Shown here piece by piece: positions 33,676 to 42,100 of a stretch of 64,000 bases of DNA (its first letter is position 1; each line of letters starts with the position of its first letter). The notes below the pieces were generated by a model. That model was not told the origin of the DNA. It ran no database searches and worked only from the letters and a program-made list of their open reading frames with translations. This DNA is from Pandoraea pnomenusa (GTDB taxonomy: Bacteria > Pseudomonadota > Gammaproteobacteria > Burkholderiales > Burkholderiaceae), in contig NZ_CP009553.3 in assembly GCF_000767615.3 (NCBI RefSeq), forward strand, positions 2,542,001-2,606,000, read 5' to 3'. A program made the translations under genes and the position numbers.

Positions 33676-35012
33676 ATGCGCGGCGCGTTGCGGTTTCGGG
33701 AGTCACGTCGTGGTTTGCCGCGCCGGCGTCCGGTGCGTGCCGACGCACGGCTGCCGGGCATGCTGATCGGCCTGGCGATGGGCATGGGCGTTTGCCAGAC
33801 CGGTCAGGCGCAGGTGCAAATCTACGGACATCTCACGCCGATGATGGATTGGGTCTCCGTGAGCGGACGACAGGCACCGGCATCGGCCGTGCGTCCGACG
33901 CAAGCCCCGGCGGGCGCCGTCAGCGCACCGGCGCTGAGCGGCACGCGCCTGTTGTCGAGCATTTCGTACTTCGGCATGCGCGGCAGGGAGGATCTGGGCG
34001 ATGGGTACGCCGCGATCTGGCAGATCGAGACCCCGGTGGCCTTCGACGGCAAATCGACCGGCGCCATTGCCGGGCGCAATTCGAACGTCGGCGTCAAGGG
34101 CCCGTTCGGCACGGCGTTCATGGGCAACTGGGATACGCCTTATCAGTGGTCGACGCTCGCGGTCGGGTCGCCGGTGCGCAATCCCTATACCGGCGATCTC
34201 AGCACGATCCTGAGCAATCCAGGCTTCAACGTGCCGAACACAACCACGCAGTCGGGGCGTGTGAATGGCGCCGCCGACGCCACGTTCAACCGCCGTCAGG
34301 GCAACAGCCTCCAGTACTGGACCCCGGAGTGGGCGGGCTTGCAACTGCGATTCTCTTACTCGTTGTCGAACGGTTCGGTGGCCACGCGAGCGGGCGACAT
34401 CACGCCGCAGGTGTTCGGCGCTGGACTGGAATATGCGAACGGCGGGCTGCGCGTTCGCTACGCATATGAAATGCACAAGGACTACTTCGGGCTGGCGTGG
34501 CTCGGCGCCCCGCCGTCGGCGAATCCGTCGAACGTCGGTTCGCGTGCGACGGGCTCGCGCGACGACGCCCACAAGGTCCTGATCGTCTTCACCTACGCGA
34601 ACACGAAATGGGTCGCGGGCTGGGACCGCCTGACGTATCGCACCAACGACGGCACCGTCGGCAATCTCGATCGCTACCGGCGCGACGCCGTCTACGCGAT
34701 GGTGCAGCACTGGTTCGGCGGCGGCCGTCACTCGGTGTGGATTGGCGGTGGCTACGCGATGGACGGCGCTTGCTCGCGCACGGGGGGGCACCGTGCCGCA
34801 CCGACGGCCTGGGGGCGACGCAAATGCACCTCGGCTACCGCTACGACTTTTCCAAACTTACCGACGTGTACCTCGCGTACTACCAGGTCATCAACCGCGC
34901 TTGGGGCGGCTACGGCTTTTCACCGCGTCCGAACTTTGGCACCGGCAACGGCGGTGCGCCGCCGGGTGCGCACTACCGGGGCATCGGTATCGGTATCGAA
35001 CACAGTTTTTAA
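33676..35012 (+). pseudogene. Outer-membrane porin, frameshifted near the C-terminus
   Basis: The first 370 or so residues are a normal Burkholderia-type porin: signal region ending TGQAQVQIYG, the block ISYFGMRGREDLGDGYAAIWQIET, GPFGTAFMGNWDTPYQWS and RVRYAYEMHKDYFGLAWLG. At a run of seven G residues (34782-34788) the frame is lost; eight would restore it. The next frame carries the proper end (MHLGYRYDFSKLTDVYLAYY, then a final strand ending in Phe: IGIGIEHSF). Without the last strands the protein would not fold into the outer membrane. It may be a true inactivation, a phase-variable tract or a read error. It follows the DapA-like gene by six bases. Confidence 0.75.
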
Positions 35013-35042
35013 CGACCACTTATCGAATCACAGGAGACGAAC

Positions 35043-36452
35043 TTGAGTACGACACAACCGGGCTTCGACAGCATTGTCGAGCGAGAAAAGGGGCTGCATC
35101 GCGGCCTGAGCAGCGGGCAGTTGTCGATGATCGCCATCGGTGGCGCCATTGGCACCGGCCTTTTTCTGGGAAGCGCGTTCGCGATCGGTTTTGCCGGCCC
35201 CAGCGTGCTCGTGAGCTACGCCATCGGCGGCGTCATCGCCCTGTTGCTCATGGGTTGCCTGGCCGAAATGACGGTGGCGCATCCGACGTCGGGCTCGTTC
35301 GGCGCGTACGCCGAGCACTACATCGGGCCGCTCGCCGGGTTTCTGGTGCGCTATGCCTACTGGTCGTCCATCGTCTTCGCCGTGGGCACCGAAGTCACGG
35401 CCATCGCCGTGTACATGAAGTACTGGTTTCCGGAAGTGCCGGGCTGGTACTGGATCGTCGGCTTCTCGGCCGGGCTCATCGCGATCAACGCGGCGAGCGT
35501 CAAGGTCTTCGGCGCGGTCGAATATGCGTTCTCGATGCTCAAGATCGTGGCCATCGTGTTGTTCCTCATGCTGGGCGCCTACATCGTGTGGCACGCGCCG
35601 CAGGGCAGCGGCATTGGACTGGCGAACTACACCGCGAACGGCGGATTCTTTCCCAAGGGCGCCTGGGGCATGTGGGTGGCCGTGATCGTGTCGATTTTCA
35701 GCTATCTGAGCATCGAGATGATCGCGGTGGCCGCGGGCGAGGCGCAGGACCCGCAGCGGGCGATTACGCGCGCCTTTCGCGCCACGATGTTCCGACTGGT
35801 GTTCTTCTATCTGCTCACGCTGGCCCTGACGCTGGCGATCGTGCCCTGGAACGCCGCCGGCGAGGACGGCAGCCCCTTCGTCAAGGTGATGGCGGCCACG
35901 CACATTCCCGGTGCAGCCGGGGTCATCAATCTGGTGATCCTGGTGGCCGCGCTCTCGGCCATGAACAGCCAGCTCTACATCACCACACGCATGATGTTCA
36001 GCCTGTCGCGCGCGGGCTATGCGCCCCGTCGTTTCGGCGAAGTGAGCCGCAACGGTGTTCCTGTCGCGGCGCTCATGCTCTCGACCATCGGTATCGCGCT
36101 GGCCGTGGCGCTCAACGTGATGGCGCCGCAGGCGTCGTTCACGCTGATGATGTCGGTATCGATGTTCGGTGCGATGTTCACGTGGCTGATGATCTTCGTC
36201 ACCCATCTGTATTTCCGACGCGCGCACGACGCAAAGTCCCTGACTTTTCGCATGTGGGGATATCCGTATGCGAGTCTCGCAGGCGCGCTGCTCATGCTTG
36301 CCACCCTGGTCACCACCTATTTCACCGGTGCGTTTCGCATGACGTTGGTCTACGGTGTGCCGTTCGTGGTGGCGCTCTCGGTCGTGTACGCGGTGTGGTA
36401 TCGGCAGCGTGCCGCTGTCGCGACCGCCGGGGCGCACGGTTCGAGTCGCTGA
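35043..36452 (+). CDS. Amino acid permease (APC family)
   Basis: A 469-residue inner-membrane transporter with about twelve hydrophobic segments. SMIAIGGAIGTGLFLGSAFAI at residues 28-48 is the substrate-binding first helix of the amino-acid transporter family; EMTVAHPTSGSFGAYAEHYIGP and SIEMIAVAAGEAQDPQRAI are further family signatures. It starts at a TTG with CAGGAGA six bases upstream. It closes the 27493-36452 run, 30 bases after the porin. The substrate may be an amino acid or an amine released in the pathway. Confidence 0.9.
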   Translation: MSTTQPGFDSIVEREKGLHRGLSSGQLSMIAIGGAIGTGLFLGSAFAIGFAGPSVLVSYAIGGVIALLLMGCLAEMTVAHPTSGSFGAYAEHYIGPLAGFLVRYAYWSSIVFAVGTEVTAIAVYMKYWFPEVPGWYWIVGFSAGLIAINAASVKVFGAVEYAFSMLKIVAIVLFLMLGAYIVWHAPQGSGIGLANYTANGGFFPKGAWGMWVAVIVSIFSYLSIEMIAVAAGEAQDPQRAITRAFRATMFRLVFFYLLTLALTLAIVPWNAAGEDGSPFVKVMAATHIPGAAGVINLVILVAALSAMNSQLYITTRMMFSLSRAGYAPRRFGEVSRNGVPVAALMLSTIGIALAVALNVMAPQASFTLMMSVSMFGAMFTWLMIFVTHLYFRRAHDAKSLTFRMWGYPYASLAGALLMLATLVTTYFTGAFRMTLVYGVPFVVALSVVYAVWYRQRAAVATAGAHGSSR

Positions 36453-36465
36453 GTCGGTGAGTCCA

Positions 36466-37956
36466 TCAATGGTCGTCGGGCGGCGAAGCCGAGAGTGGCG
36501 CGGCGACGGCTTCAAGCGGTCGCCGTTGCGCTGCAACGCCCCATCGCGCGGCGACGATCGCCGCGCAAAGCATGAGCGTCGCGCCGATCAGATAGCCGAT
36601 GAACACGTCGGCGCGGCGCTGCGTGTCGATGAGCCAGCCGAAGAGGGCGGGCCCGGCGACGCCGCCAAGCAGCGTGCCGACGGCATAGAACACCGCGATG
36701 GCGAGCGCCCGGATCTCGAGCGGAAAGGTCTCGCTGACGGTGAGGTACGCGGAGCTCGCGGCCGCCGAGGCAAAGAAGAAGATGACCGACCACGCCAGCG
36801 TTTGCGTGAGCGTGCTCAGCAGACCTTGCGCGAAGCCCCAGCCGCACAGCGCCAGCAGCACGCCGGCGATGGCGTACGTAAGGCTGATCATCACGCGCCG
36901 CCCCACCGCGTCGAAGAAGTGGCCGAGCACGATCGGGCCAAGGACGTTGCCGGCCGCGAACGGCAGGAGGTACCAGCCGACGCGCGCCGCGCTCACCCCA
37001 TAGAAGTCGGTGAGCACCAGCGCATAGGTGAAGAAGATGGCGTTGTAACAAAAGGCCTGCGCGGTCATGAGGGTCAGGCCAACCAGCGAGCGTTGCCGAT
37101 AGGTGTGAATCAACGTGTGCCAGACCTCGCGAAGCGGCGTGGCCTGCCGCACGCGAAGTCGCAGTCGTGGGCCGTCGGGGTGTGCGAGCGCGTGCCCACG
37201 CTCGCGAAGCGACCTTTCGATACCGCCGACGATCGATTCGGCGTCGGACGCGCGTCCGCGAAGGATGAGCCAGCGTGGGCTTTCGGGCACCCACATACGC
37301 ATTAACAGAATGCCGAGTCCCAATGCGGCGCCGATGAAAAAACACGCGCGCCATCCCCAGTCCGGTGGCAACGTGCCGGGCGCGAGCAGCACGATCGAAC
37401 CCGCGGCGCCCAGGGCCGCACCCGCCCAGAATGTGCCGTTGATGATCAGGTCCGTCCAGCCGCGTACGCGCGCCGGCGTGAACTCCTGGATCGTCGAGTT
37501 GATGGCGGTGTACTCGCCGCCGATGCCTGCGCCTGTCAGGAAACGGAATACGACAAAGCTTGCGAAGCTCCACGAAAAACCGGTGGCGGCGGTGGCGACG
37601 ACATACAGCAGCAAAGTGATGAAGAAGAGCTTGCGGCGTCCGAGCCGGTCGGTGAGCCAACCGAAGCCGAGCGCACCGAGCACCGCACCGGCGATGTAGG
37701 CGCTGCCCGCGAGGCCGACTTGCGCGTTGGTAAGGGCAAGCGCGGGACTGGTTCTGAGGGCACCGGCCACTGCGCCGGCCAGCGTGACTTCAAGGCCGTC
37801 GAGCAGCCAGGTGATGCCCAGGGCGATGACGATCAGCGTATGGAATCGTCCCCATGGCAGGCGGTCGAGGCGAGCGGGCAGGTCGGTGTCGACGACGTTC
37901 GCCGCTGCGGGACGAAGGGTTCGGTGGGCGTCGGTCGCGTCTGTCGTCTCTGACAT
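36466..37956 (-). CDS. MFS transporter, sugar/metabolite type
   Basis: A 496-residue major facilitator with twelve hydrophobic segments. The first half has GFGWLTDRLGRRKLFF (loop 2-3) and FRFLTGAGIGGEYTAINS, followed by PESPRWLILRGR at the end of helix 6, as in the sugar-porter and niacin/vanillate-type families. A 70-residue hydrophilic loop separates the halves. It is convergent with the permease gene with only 13 bases between. Substrate unknown. Confidence 0.9.
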   Translation of the reverse strand: MSETTDATDAHRTLRPAAANVVDTDLPARLDRLPWGRFHTLIVIALGITWLLDGLEVTLAGAVAGALRTSPALALTNAQVGLAGSAYIAGAVLGALGFGWLTDRLGRRKLFFITLLLYVVATAATGFSWSFASFVVFRFLTGAGIGGEYTAINSTIQEFTPARVRGWTDLIINGTFWAGAALGAAGSIVLLAPGTLPPDWGWRACFFIGAALGLGILLMRMWVPESPRWLILRGRASDAESIVGGIERSLRERGHALAHPDGPRLRLRVRQATPLREVWHTLIHTYRQRSLVGLTLMTAQAFCYNAIFFTYALVLTDFYGVSAARVGWYLLPFAAGNVLGPIVLGHFFDAVGRRVMISLTYAIAGVLLALCGWGFAQGLLSTLTQTLAWSVIFFFASAAASSAYLTVSETFPLEIRALAIAVFYAVGTLLGGVAGPALFGWLIDTQRRADVFIGYLIGATLMLCAAIVAARWGVAAQRRPLEAVAAPLSASPPDDH

Positions 37957-38049
37957 CGGGCGGTCGAGAACTCCGGAAATCCCCGTGGTTCATCAATGTT
38001 TGCCCACCATCTTACTCCGCGACCGCAAGCGCGCGTCGCGGATCACCTC

Positions 38050-39642
38050 TCACGACGACGCGGAGCCGAGCCGCGCCGGATCGATTTCGAGCGCGGTCCG
38101 GCGGCGAATCTCGGCGCGGGCGGCGTCGTCGACTTCGGCGTCATCGCTGCCGGCGGGCGGTGCCGGGTGAGCAACGTCGTTGCGCAGCACCGAAGCGAGC
38201 AGGGTGGTCAAGTCGCTGCGCTGCGACATCGCTTGCGGCGTGATGACGTCGCTGACCAGCCGGGCCATCTCGAAGCGCTGCACCTCGGTGGACTGGTCCG
38301 CGCTGCGGTGCACCGCGGCGCGGACCGGCAGGCCGTCCCGATAGCCGACCTGGATGTCGGTGTTTGCCGAGTCGCGCACTTTCACGTATTCATAATTCTG
38401 CGATTTCGGATCGGTCGTCAGATTCAACGGCACGCCGGCCCAGAGTGATCGGTGATAGCTCGCCGTGAGCGTCGCCTCGGCTTGTTGCGCGACCGTGCGG
38501 TTGAGCGTGTCCTTGCCGCCGATATCCGTATGCTGCGAGATCCGGTAATCGAACCCGTCGACTTCCGATGGGCGCAGCGGGTTGGATGCCGAGGTCGTTT
38601 GCGAGATCGACGCGCTGAAGTCGGCCAGACCGCTCAGCACGGACTTGTCGGCGCTGCTCAGGGCGATGCGCGGCAAGGCCGGCGCCGGCGGGTAGTGGCC
38701 GTTGAGCCCGGTGAAGGCGCCCTTGAACATTTGCATCAGCGAGGCGTCCCCGTTACCGCGTGTCCGGGCGATATCGAACCGGGCGAGCCAGGCGTCGAGC
38801 GCCGCGGCCTGTGCTTTCGGGCTGCCGACGGCCTGCATGGACTGCAGGTCGACGTTGACCTCGAATCGGCCGCTCGCGCCGTCGACGTGGACGTTACGTT
38901 GCGTCGCGTCGGCGTGGAATGCGATGGTTTGCGCAGATGTCCCGTTGGCGCCGAGCGTCGCCGACAGGTCGACGGACGAGAGTAGGGCGGTGTCGAAGCC
39001 GGTGAGCGCGCCGAAATCCACGACGGGCGGCTGCTTGGCCAGGCCATCGACGGCGCGTTGGAAGGCGTCTGCGAGCTTGCCGAGCTGATCGCGCTCGGCA
39101 TCCGTCAACGTGCCCTTGGTGACGGCGACCTCGGCCGACAGCCCATCGTCGCTGCTGCCCAGACGCACGCTCACCTGTGCGCCTGAGGCGGTCTTGATCG
39201 TCAGCGCGAAGCGATTGTCCGCATCGGTCTGGAGTTGCGTGCGCTGCACCGCGAGCGCGTCGGCGGACGGTGCGACGACGGTGCTCGAGCGAAGCACGCT
39301 TTGTGAATATGCCGTGGCGCCGCCCGCGATGACATCCAGCAGCTTTCGGCCGAGACTGTCGAGACGGTTGCCCAGCGCATGGGTGCTGGCGTTGCCAGAC
39401 ATCAGCAACGACAGAGGATCCGAAGGCGGTGTCTGCCAATACAACGTCGCACCGTTGGCGACTGGCTGGGTATAGGTTGGCCAGTTGGCAAGGGGCGGCG
39501 CAGTCGTGAGCGTGACCCACGTGGATGCGGATGGGCCCGTCGCGACAGGTGGCGCGTCGGCGGCGCTCGCGCTGGCGGCGCGCGAGGCGATTTCCGCGCT
39601 TGCCAGCGTTACAGAACGGGAGAGGGCGTTGATGGCCGTCAT
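38050..39642 (-). CDS. Uncharacterised 530-residue protein
   Basis: I do not recognise this protein. It has no signal peptide or membrane segment that I can see. The first 60 residues are Ala/Ser/Thr-rich, the middle is alternating helical and beta-like sequence (VSVRLGSSDDGLSAEVAVTKG, then LTDAERDQLGKLADAFQRAVDGLA), and the last 80 are acidic and helical (GSDDAEVDDAARAEIRRR). No nucleotide-binding or metal motif stands out. Codon use is the same as in its neighbours, so it is not an obvious recent import. It has a 374-base upstream gap for its promoter. The NGATLYW, GLNGHYPPAP and YHRSLWAGVPLNLT stretches would be good probes for a profile search. Confidence 0.8.
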   Translation of the reverse strand: MTAINALSRSVTLASAEIASRAASASAADAPPVATGPSASTWVTLTTAPPLANWPTYTQPVANGATLYWQTPPSDPLSLLMSGNASTHALGNRLDSLGRKLLDVIAGGATAYSQSVLRSSTVVAPSADALAVQRTQLQTDADNRFALTIKTASGAQVSVRLGSSDDGLSAEVAVTKGTLTDAERDQLGKLADAFQRAVDGLAKQPPVVDFGALTGFDTALLSSVDLSATLGANGTSAQTIAFHADATQRNVHVDGASGRFEVNVDLQSMQAVGSPKAQAAALDAWLARFDIARTRGNGDASLMQMFKGAFTGLNGHYPPAPALPRIALSSADKSVLSGLADFSASISQTTSASNPLRPSEVDGFDYRISQHTDIGGKDTLNRTVAQQAEATLTASYHRSLWAGVPLNLTTDPKSQNYEYVKVRDSANTDIQVGYRDGLPVRAAVHRSADQSTEVQRFEMARLVSDVITPQAMSQRSDLTTLLASVLRNDVAHPAPPAGSDDAEVDDAARAEIRRRTALEIDPARLGSASS

Positions 39643-40016
39643 CGGGGGAGGGCTGTCGTCAAAGACACCAGGTTATCCGCAAGCATCGGCAGGCGTTGCC
39701 GAAGGTCTGTAAGGACCGGTAAGGAAGCCAGCGGGTTCATGAGGAATAACGACTCCCGGACGCCAATATTTAGGGCCGCCTCTCATTTTCGGTGGGCGAC
39801 TCGAATAACGACGGCCTGGCATGGCATTTTGAAACATCAAAAGTTACTTGATTGGACATGTCATGCAGTGAGCGACGATAGCGATGTTCGACCAGCACGC
39901 GGCGATAACGCCGGCGGATCCGGCGCAGAACTTCGACGTGCTGTGCCGCGAGCCGGCGCGGAGCGCGGGGCGCGGCGTGAGCCGACGCCTGTGGGCCCGA
40001 TGGTGAGCCGCGCGCA
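39643..40016. other. 374-base non-coding interval
   Basis: Lies upstream of the 530-residue gene and downstream of the thioredoxin-like gene. It is GC-rich apart from an AT-rich core (around 39765-39860, including TTTTGAAACATCAAAAG) that may hold the promoter of the 530-residue gene. I see no ORF with credible start and codon use, no tRNA and no strong hairpin. Confidence 0.5.
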
Positions 40017-40544
40017 TTACCGTGCCGTTGCCAACTGCGCCTTGATCGCGGCCTCGGTCTTCTCGTAGTCGCCTTCGCCGAAGTGCGTGTAGACGATCTT
40101 TCCGGACCGGTCGACGAGATAGAACGCGGGCCAGTACAGGTTGCCGTAGGCCTTCCATGTGGCGTACCGGTTGTCCTGCGCGATGGGATAGGTGAGCCCG
40201 AATCGGCGGACGGCGTCACGGACATTGCCGGTGTCGCGCTCGAAGGCGTATTCGGGGGTGTGCACGCCCACCACGACCAATCCCTGGTCCGTGTACTTCC
40301 GGTGCCACTGTTGCACGTACGGGAGCGTGTGGATGCAGTTGATGCACGAGTAGGTCCAGAAATCGACCAGCACAACCTTGCCGCGAAGTTGCCGAAGCGT
40401 GAGCGGCGGGCTTTTCAGCCAGTTGTCGATGCCGGTCAGCTCCGGGGCGGCGCCGCCGGTCGTCGGGCGAGCCTGGGATGGGCCGCAGGCGGCAAGCCCG
40501 GCGATCGCAAGCGCGATGAAAGCACTTCTGAGGATGGTTAACAT
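40017..40544 (-). CDS. Thioredoxin-fold lipoprotein, TlpA/redoxin type
   Basis: A 175-residue exported protein. A short signal with lipobox LAAC (Cys about residue 19) anchors it to a membrane; then a thioredoxin fold with the redox site WTYSCINC (Cys-Ile-Asn-Cys) near residue 72 and the cis-proline region YWPAFYLVDRSGKIVYTHFGEGDYE. CINC is the motif seen in the C-terminal redox domains of DipZ and related periplasmic proteins. The start at 40544 has AGGAG nine bases upstream. It probably reduces or repairs periplasmic thiols or peroxides. It is divergent from a GFA-family gene over a promoter with a long dyad. Confidence 0.85.
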   Translation of the reverse strand: MLTILRSAFIALAIAGLAACGPSQARPTTGGAAPELTGIDNWLKSPPLTLRQLRGKVVLVDFWTYSCINCIHTLPYVQQWHRKYTDQGLVVVGVHTPEYAFERDTGNVRDAVRRFGLTYPIAQDNRYATWKAYGNLYWPAFYLVDRSGKIVYTHFGEGDYEKTEAAIKAQLATAR

Positions 40545-40681
40545 GACGGTGTTCTCCTGTGGGCGTGCAAGGTCGGCGAGGATCGCCGCGAAAGCGGCAT
40601 CCGTCCTGGGGTGCCGGTAGTCGTATTGCATCGCCCGGGCGTATCCGCCATGTGTTCGGAACCCCTCATTTCGGCAACGTC

Positions 40682-40708
40682 GTGTATCCGCGCGGCGTCC
40701 GGATACAC
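40682..40708. promoter_or_regulatory. 27-base dyad between the thioredoxin-like and GFA genes
   Basis: GTGTATCCG (40682-40690) and CGGATACAC (40700-40708) form perfect 9-base arms about a nine-base centre, in the divergent region, with an AT-rich core after it (TGATACAAAC, CTATAAAG). A good candidate operator or a stress-type promoter element; the cognate regulator is not obvious. Confidence 0.5.
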
Positions 40709-40791
40709 AGTGATACAAACGCGTTCGACATTTGCTCTATAAAGCATTCAGCGATCGCGCCGTCGGCGCGGGCCAACCCGGGAGTCACGAG

Positions 40792-41163
40792 ATGTCGTCC
40801 GACCTGCTGCAAGGTTCCTGCCACTGTGGAGCCGTCCGTTTCGAAGTCAGAGCGCCCGTCGAACCGGCCGCACGCTGCAATTGCAGCCTCTGCCGTCGCA
40901 AGGGGGCGTTGATGACGCCGGCTTTTCCCGCGTCGCAACTGCATCTCCTGTCGGGCGAAGGCGACCTGGCGTGCTATCAATTCAACACGCGCGTCGCACG
41001 CCACTATTTTTGCCGGCATTGCGGCATTTACACGTTCCACGAGACCCGTACGGCACCAGGCATGTGGCGTGCGAACATCGGCTGTCTGGAGGGTATCGAT
41101 CCGTATGCCATGACGGCATCGGTGGCCGATGGCCAACGGCTTTCCGTGGTGGAGGACGCATGA
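40792..41163 (+). CDS. GFA family protein (glutathione-dependent formaldehyde-activating fold)
   Basis: A 123-residue CENP-V/GFA-type zinc protein. Cysteines come in the expected sets: GSCHCGAVRF, ARCNCSLCRRKG and YFCRHCGIYTFHETR, giving two zinc sites. The short start at 40792 (GGAG upstream) removes a leader that would overlap the promoter dyad. Family members bind glutathione or are of unknown function; the name does not prove formaldehyde chemistry. Its stop overlaps a possible 63-codon gene (41160). Confidence 0.85.
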   Translation: MSSDLLQGSCHCGAVRFEVRAPVEPAARCNCSLCRRKGALMTPAFPASQLHLLSGEGDLACYQFNTRVARHYFCRHCGIYTFHETRTAPGMWRANIGCLEGIDPYAMTASVADGQRLSVVEDA

Positions 41164-41351
41164 GACGCCTGCTTGGCATCGTCGCCTTTCTGGCGGGCGG
41201 CTTCAGCGTGGAAGCCTTGCATCCGCTGCAATGCGAGCTGGCGTCCACCCTCCGCGGCGTGACCCTGGAGCCCGAGCGCGCACGCAGGCGCGCCATGCCG
41301 GACCCGTTGGTCGCCGGCAGGGCCCGTGTGCCGACTTCCCCGTCGCTATAA
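41160..41351 (+). CDS. Possible small protein, unknown
   Basis: A 63-codon frame starting in an ATGA overlap with the GFA gene. It begins MRRLLGIVAFLAGGF, a hydrophobic N-terminus that could be a signal or membrane anchor, followed by an Arg-rich tail. No family recognised. Its start position supports translation, but nothing else does, and it ends just before the response regulator gene. Confidence 0.3.
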   Translation: MRRLLGIVAFLAGGFSVEALHPLQCELASTLRGVTLEPERARRRAMPDPLVAGRARVPTSPSL

Positions 41352-41359
41352 TCGCCCGC

Positions 41360-42100
41360 ATGGACAAAATCGATCATGTGCTGATCGTCGACGACGATCG
41401 CGGAATTCGCGAACTGCTCGCCGACTATCTCGAGAAGAACGGCATGCGGGTCAGCGTGGCGGCGAACGGTCGGGAGATGCGCTCGGTGCTCGCCGATGGC
41501 GCCCCCGATCTCATCGTGCTCGACCTCATGCTGCCCGGCGACGACGGCCTCGTCTTGTGCCGGGAGCTGCGCGCGGGCAAGTTTCGAACCGTGCCGGTGC
41601 TCATGCTCACCGCTCGCAGCGAGGAGACCGACCGGATCGTTGGTCTGGAAATGGGCGCCGACGACTATCTCGCCAAACCGTTCGCGGTGCGCGAGTTGCT
41701 CGCCCGGATCAAGTCGGTGCTGCGCCGCACTCGCATGCTGCCACCCGGCATGCAGGTCACCGAGACCGCCGAGGTGCTCGCCTTCGGTGACTGGCGGCTC
41801 GACACCACCGCGCGGCACCTGCTCGACGTTGACGGCACGGAAGTGGCGCTCAGCGGCGCGGAGTATCGACTGCTGCGCGTGTTGCTCGATCACCCGCAAC
41901 GGGTACTGACGCGGGACCAACTGCTCAATCTCACGCAAGGGCGGCAGGCCGATGCCTTCGACCGCTCCATCGACCTGCTCGTGAGCCGTTTGCGGCAGCG
42001 CCTGCGCGATGGCGCGCGCGAACCGCGTTACATCAAGACGCTGCGCAACGAAGGATATGTGTTTTGCGCGGTCGTAACGGTCGTGGCGCCGCCAGCATGA
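41360..42100 (+). CDS. OmpR family response regulator
   Basis: A 246-residue regulator. The receiver has an acidic pocket at residues 11-13, phospho-acceptor Asp55 in IVLDLMLPGDDG and Lys106 in DDYLAKPF. The winged HTH runs from EVALSGAEYRLLRVLLDHP to SRLRQRLRDGAREPRYIKTLRNEGYVF. Its stop overlaps the kinase start (ATGA). It is similar in layout to OmpR/RstA-type regulators; the target genes are not shown by the sequence. Confidence 0.93.
   Translation: MDKIDHVLIVDDDRGIRELLADYLEKNGMRVSVAANGREMRSVLADGAPDLIVLDLMLPGDDGLVLCRELRAGKFRTVPVLMLTARSEETDRIVGLEMGADDYLAKPFAVRELLARIKSVLRRTRMLPPGMQVTETAEVLAFGDWRLDTTARHLLDVDGTEVALSGAEYRLLRVLLDHPQRVLTRDQLLNLTQGRQADAFDRSIDLLVSRLRQRLRDGAREPRYIKTLRNEGYVFCAVVTVVAPPA

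Noticed and set aside
33676..35046. Porin frame ending inside the permease start
   Set aside because: The last 80 codons after 34788 are not porin-like; the proper C-terminus ending in Phe is in the next frame and stops at 35012.
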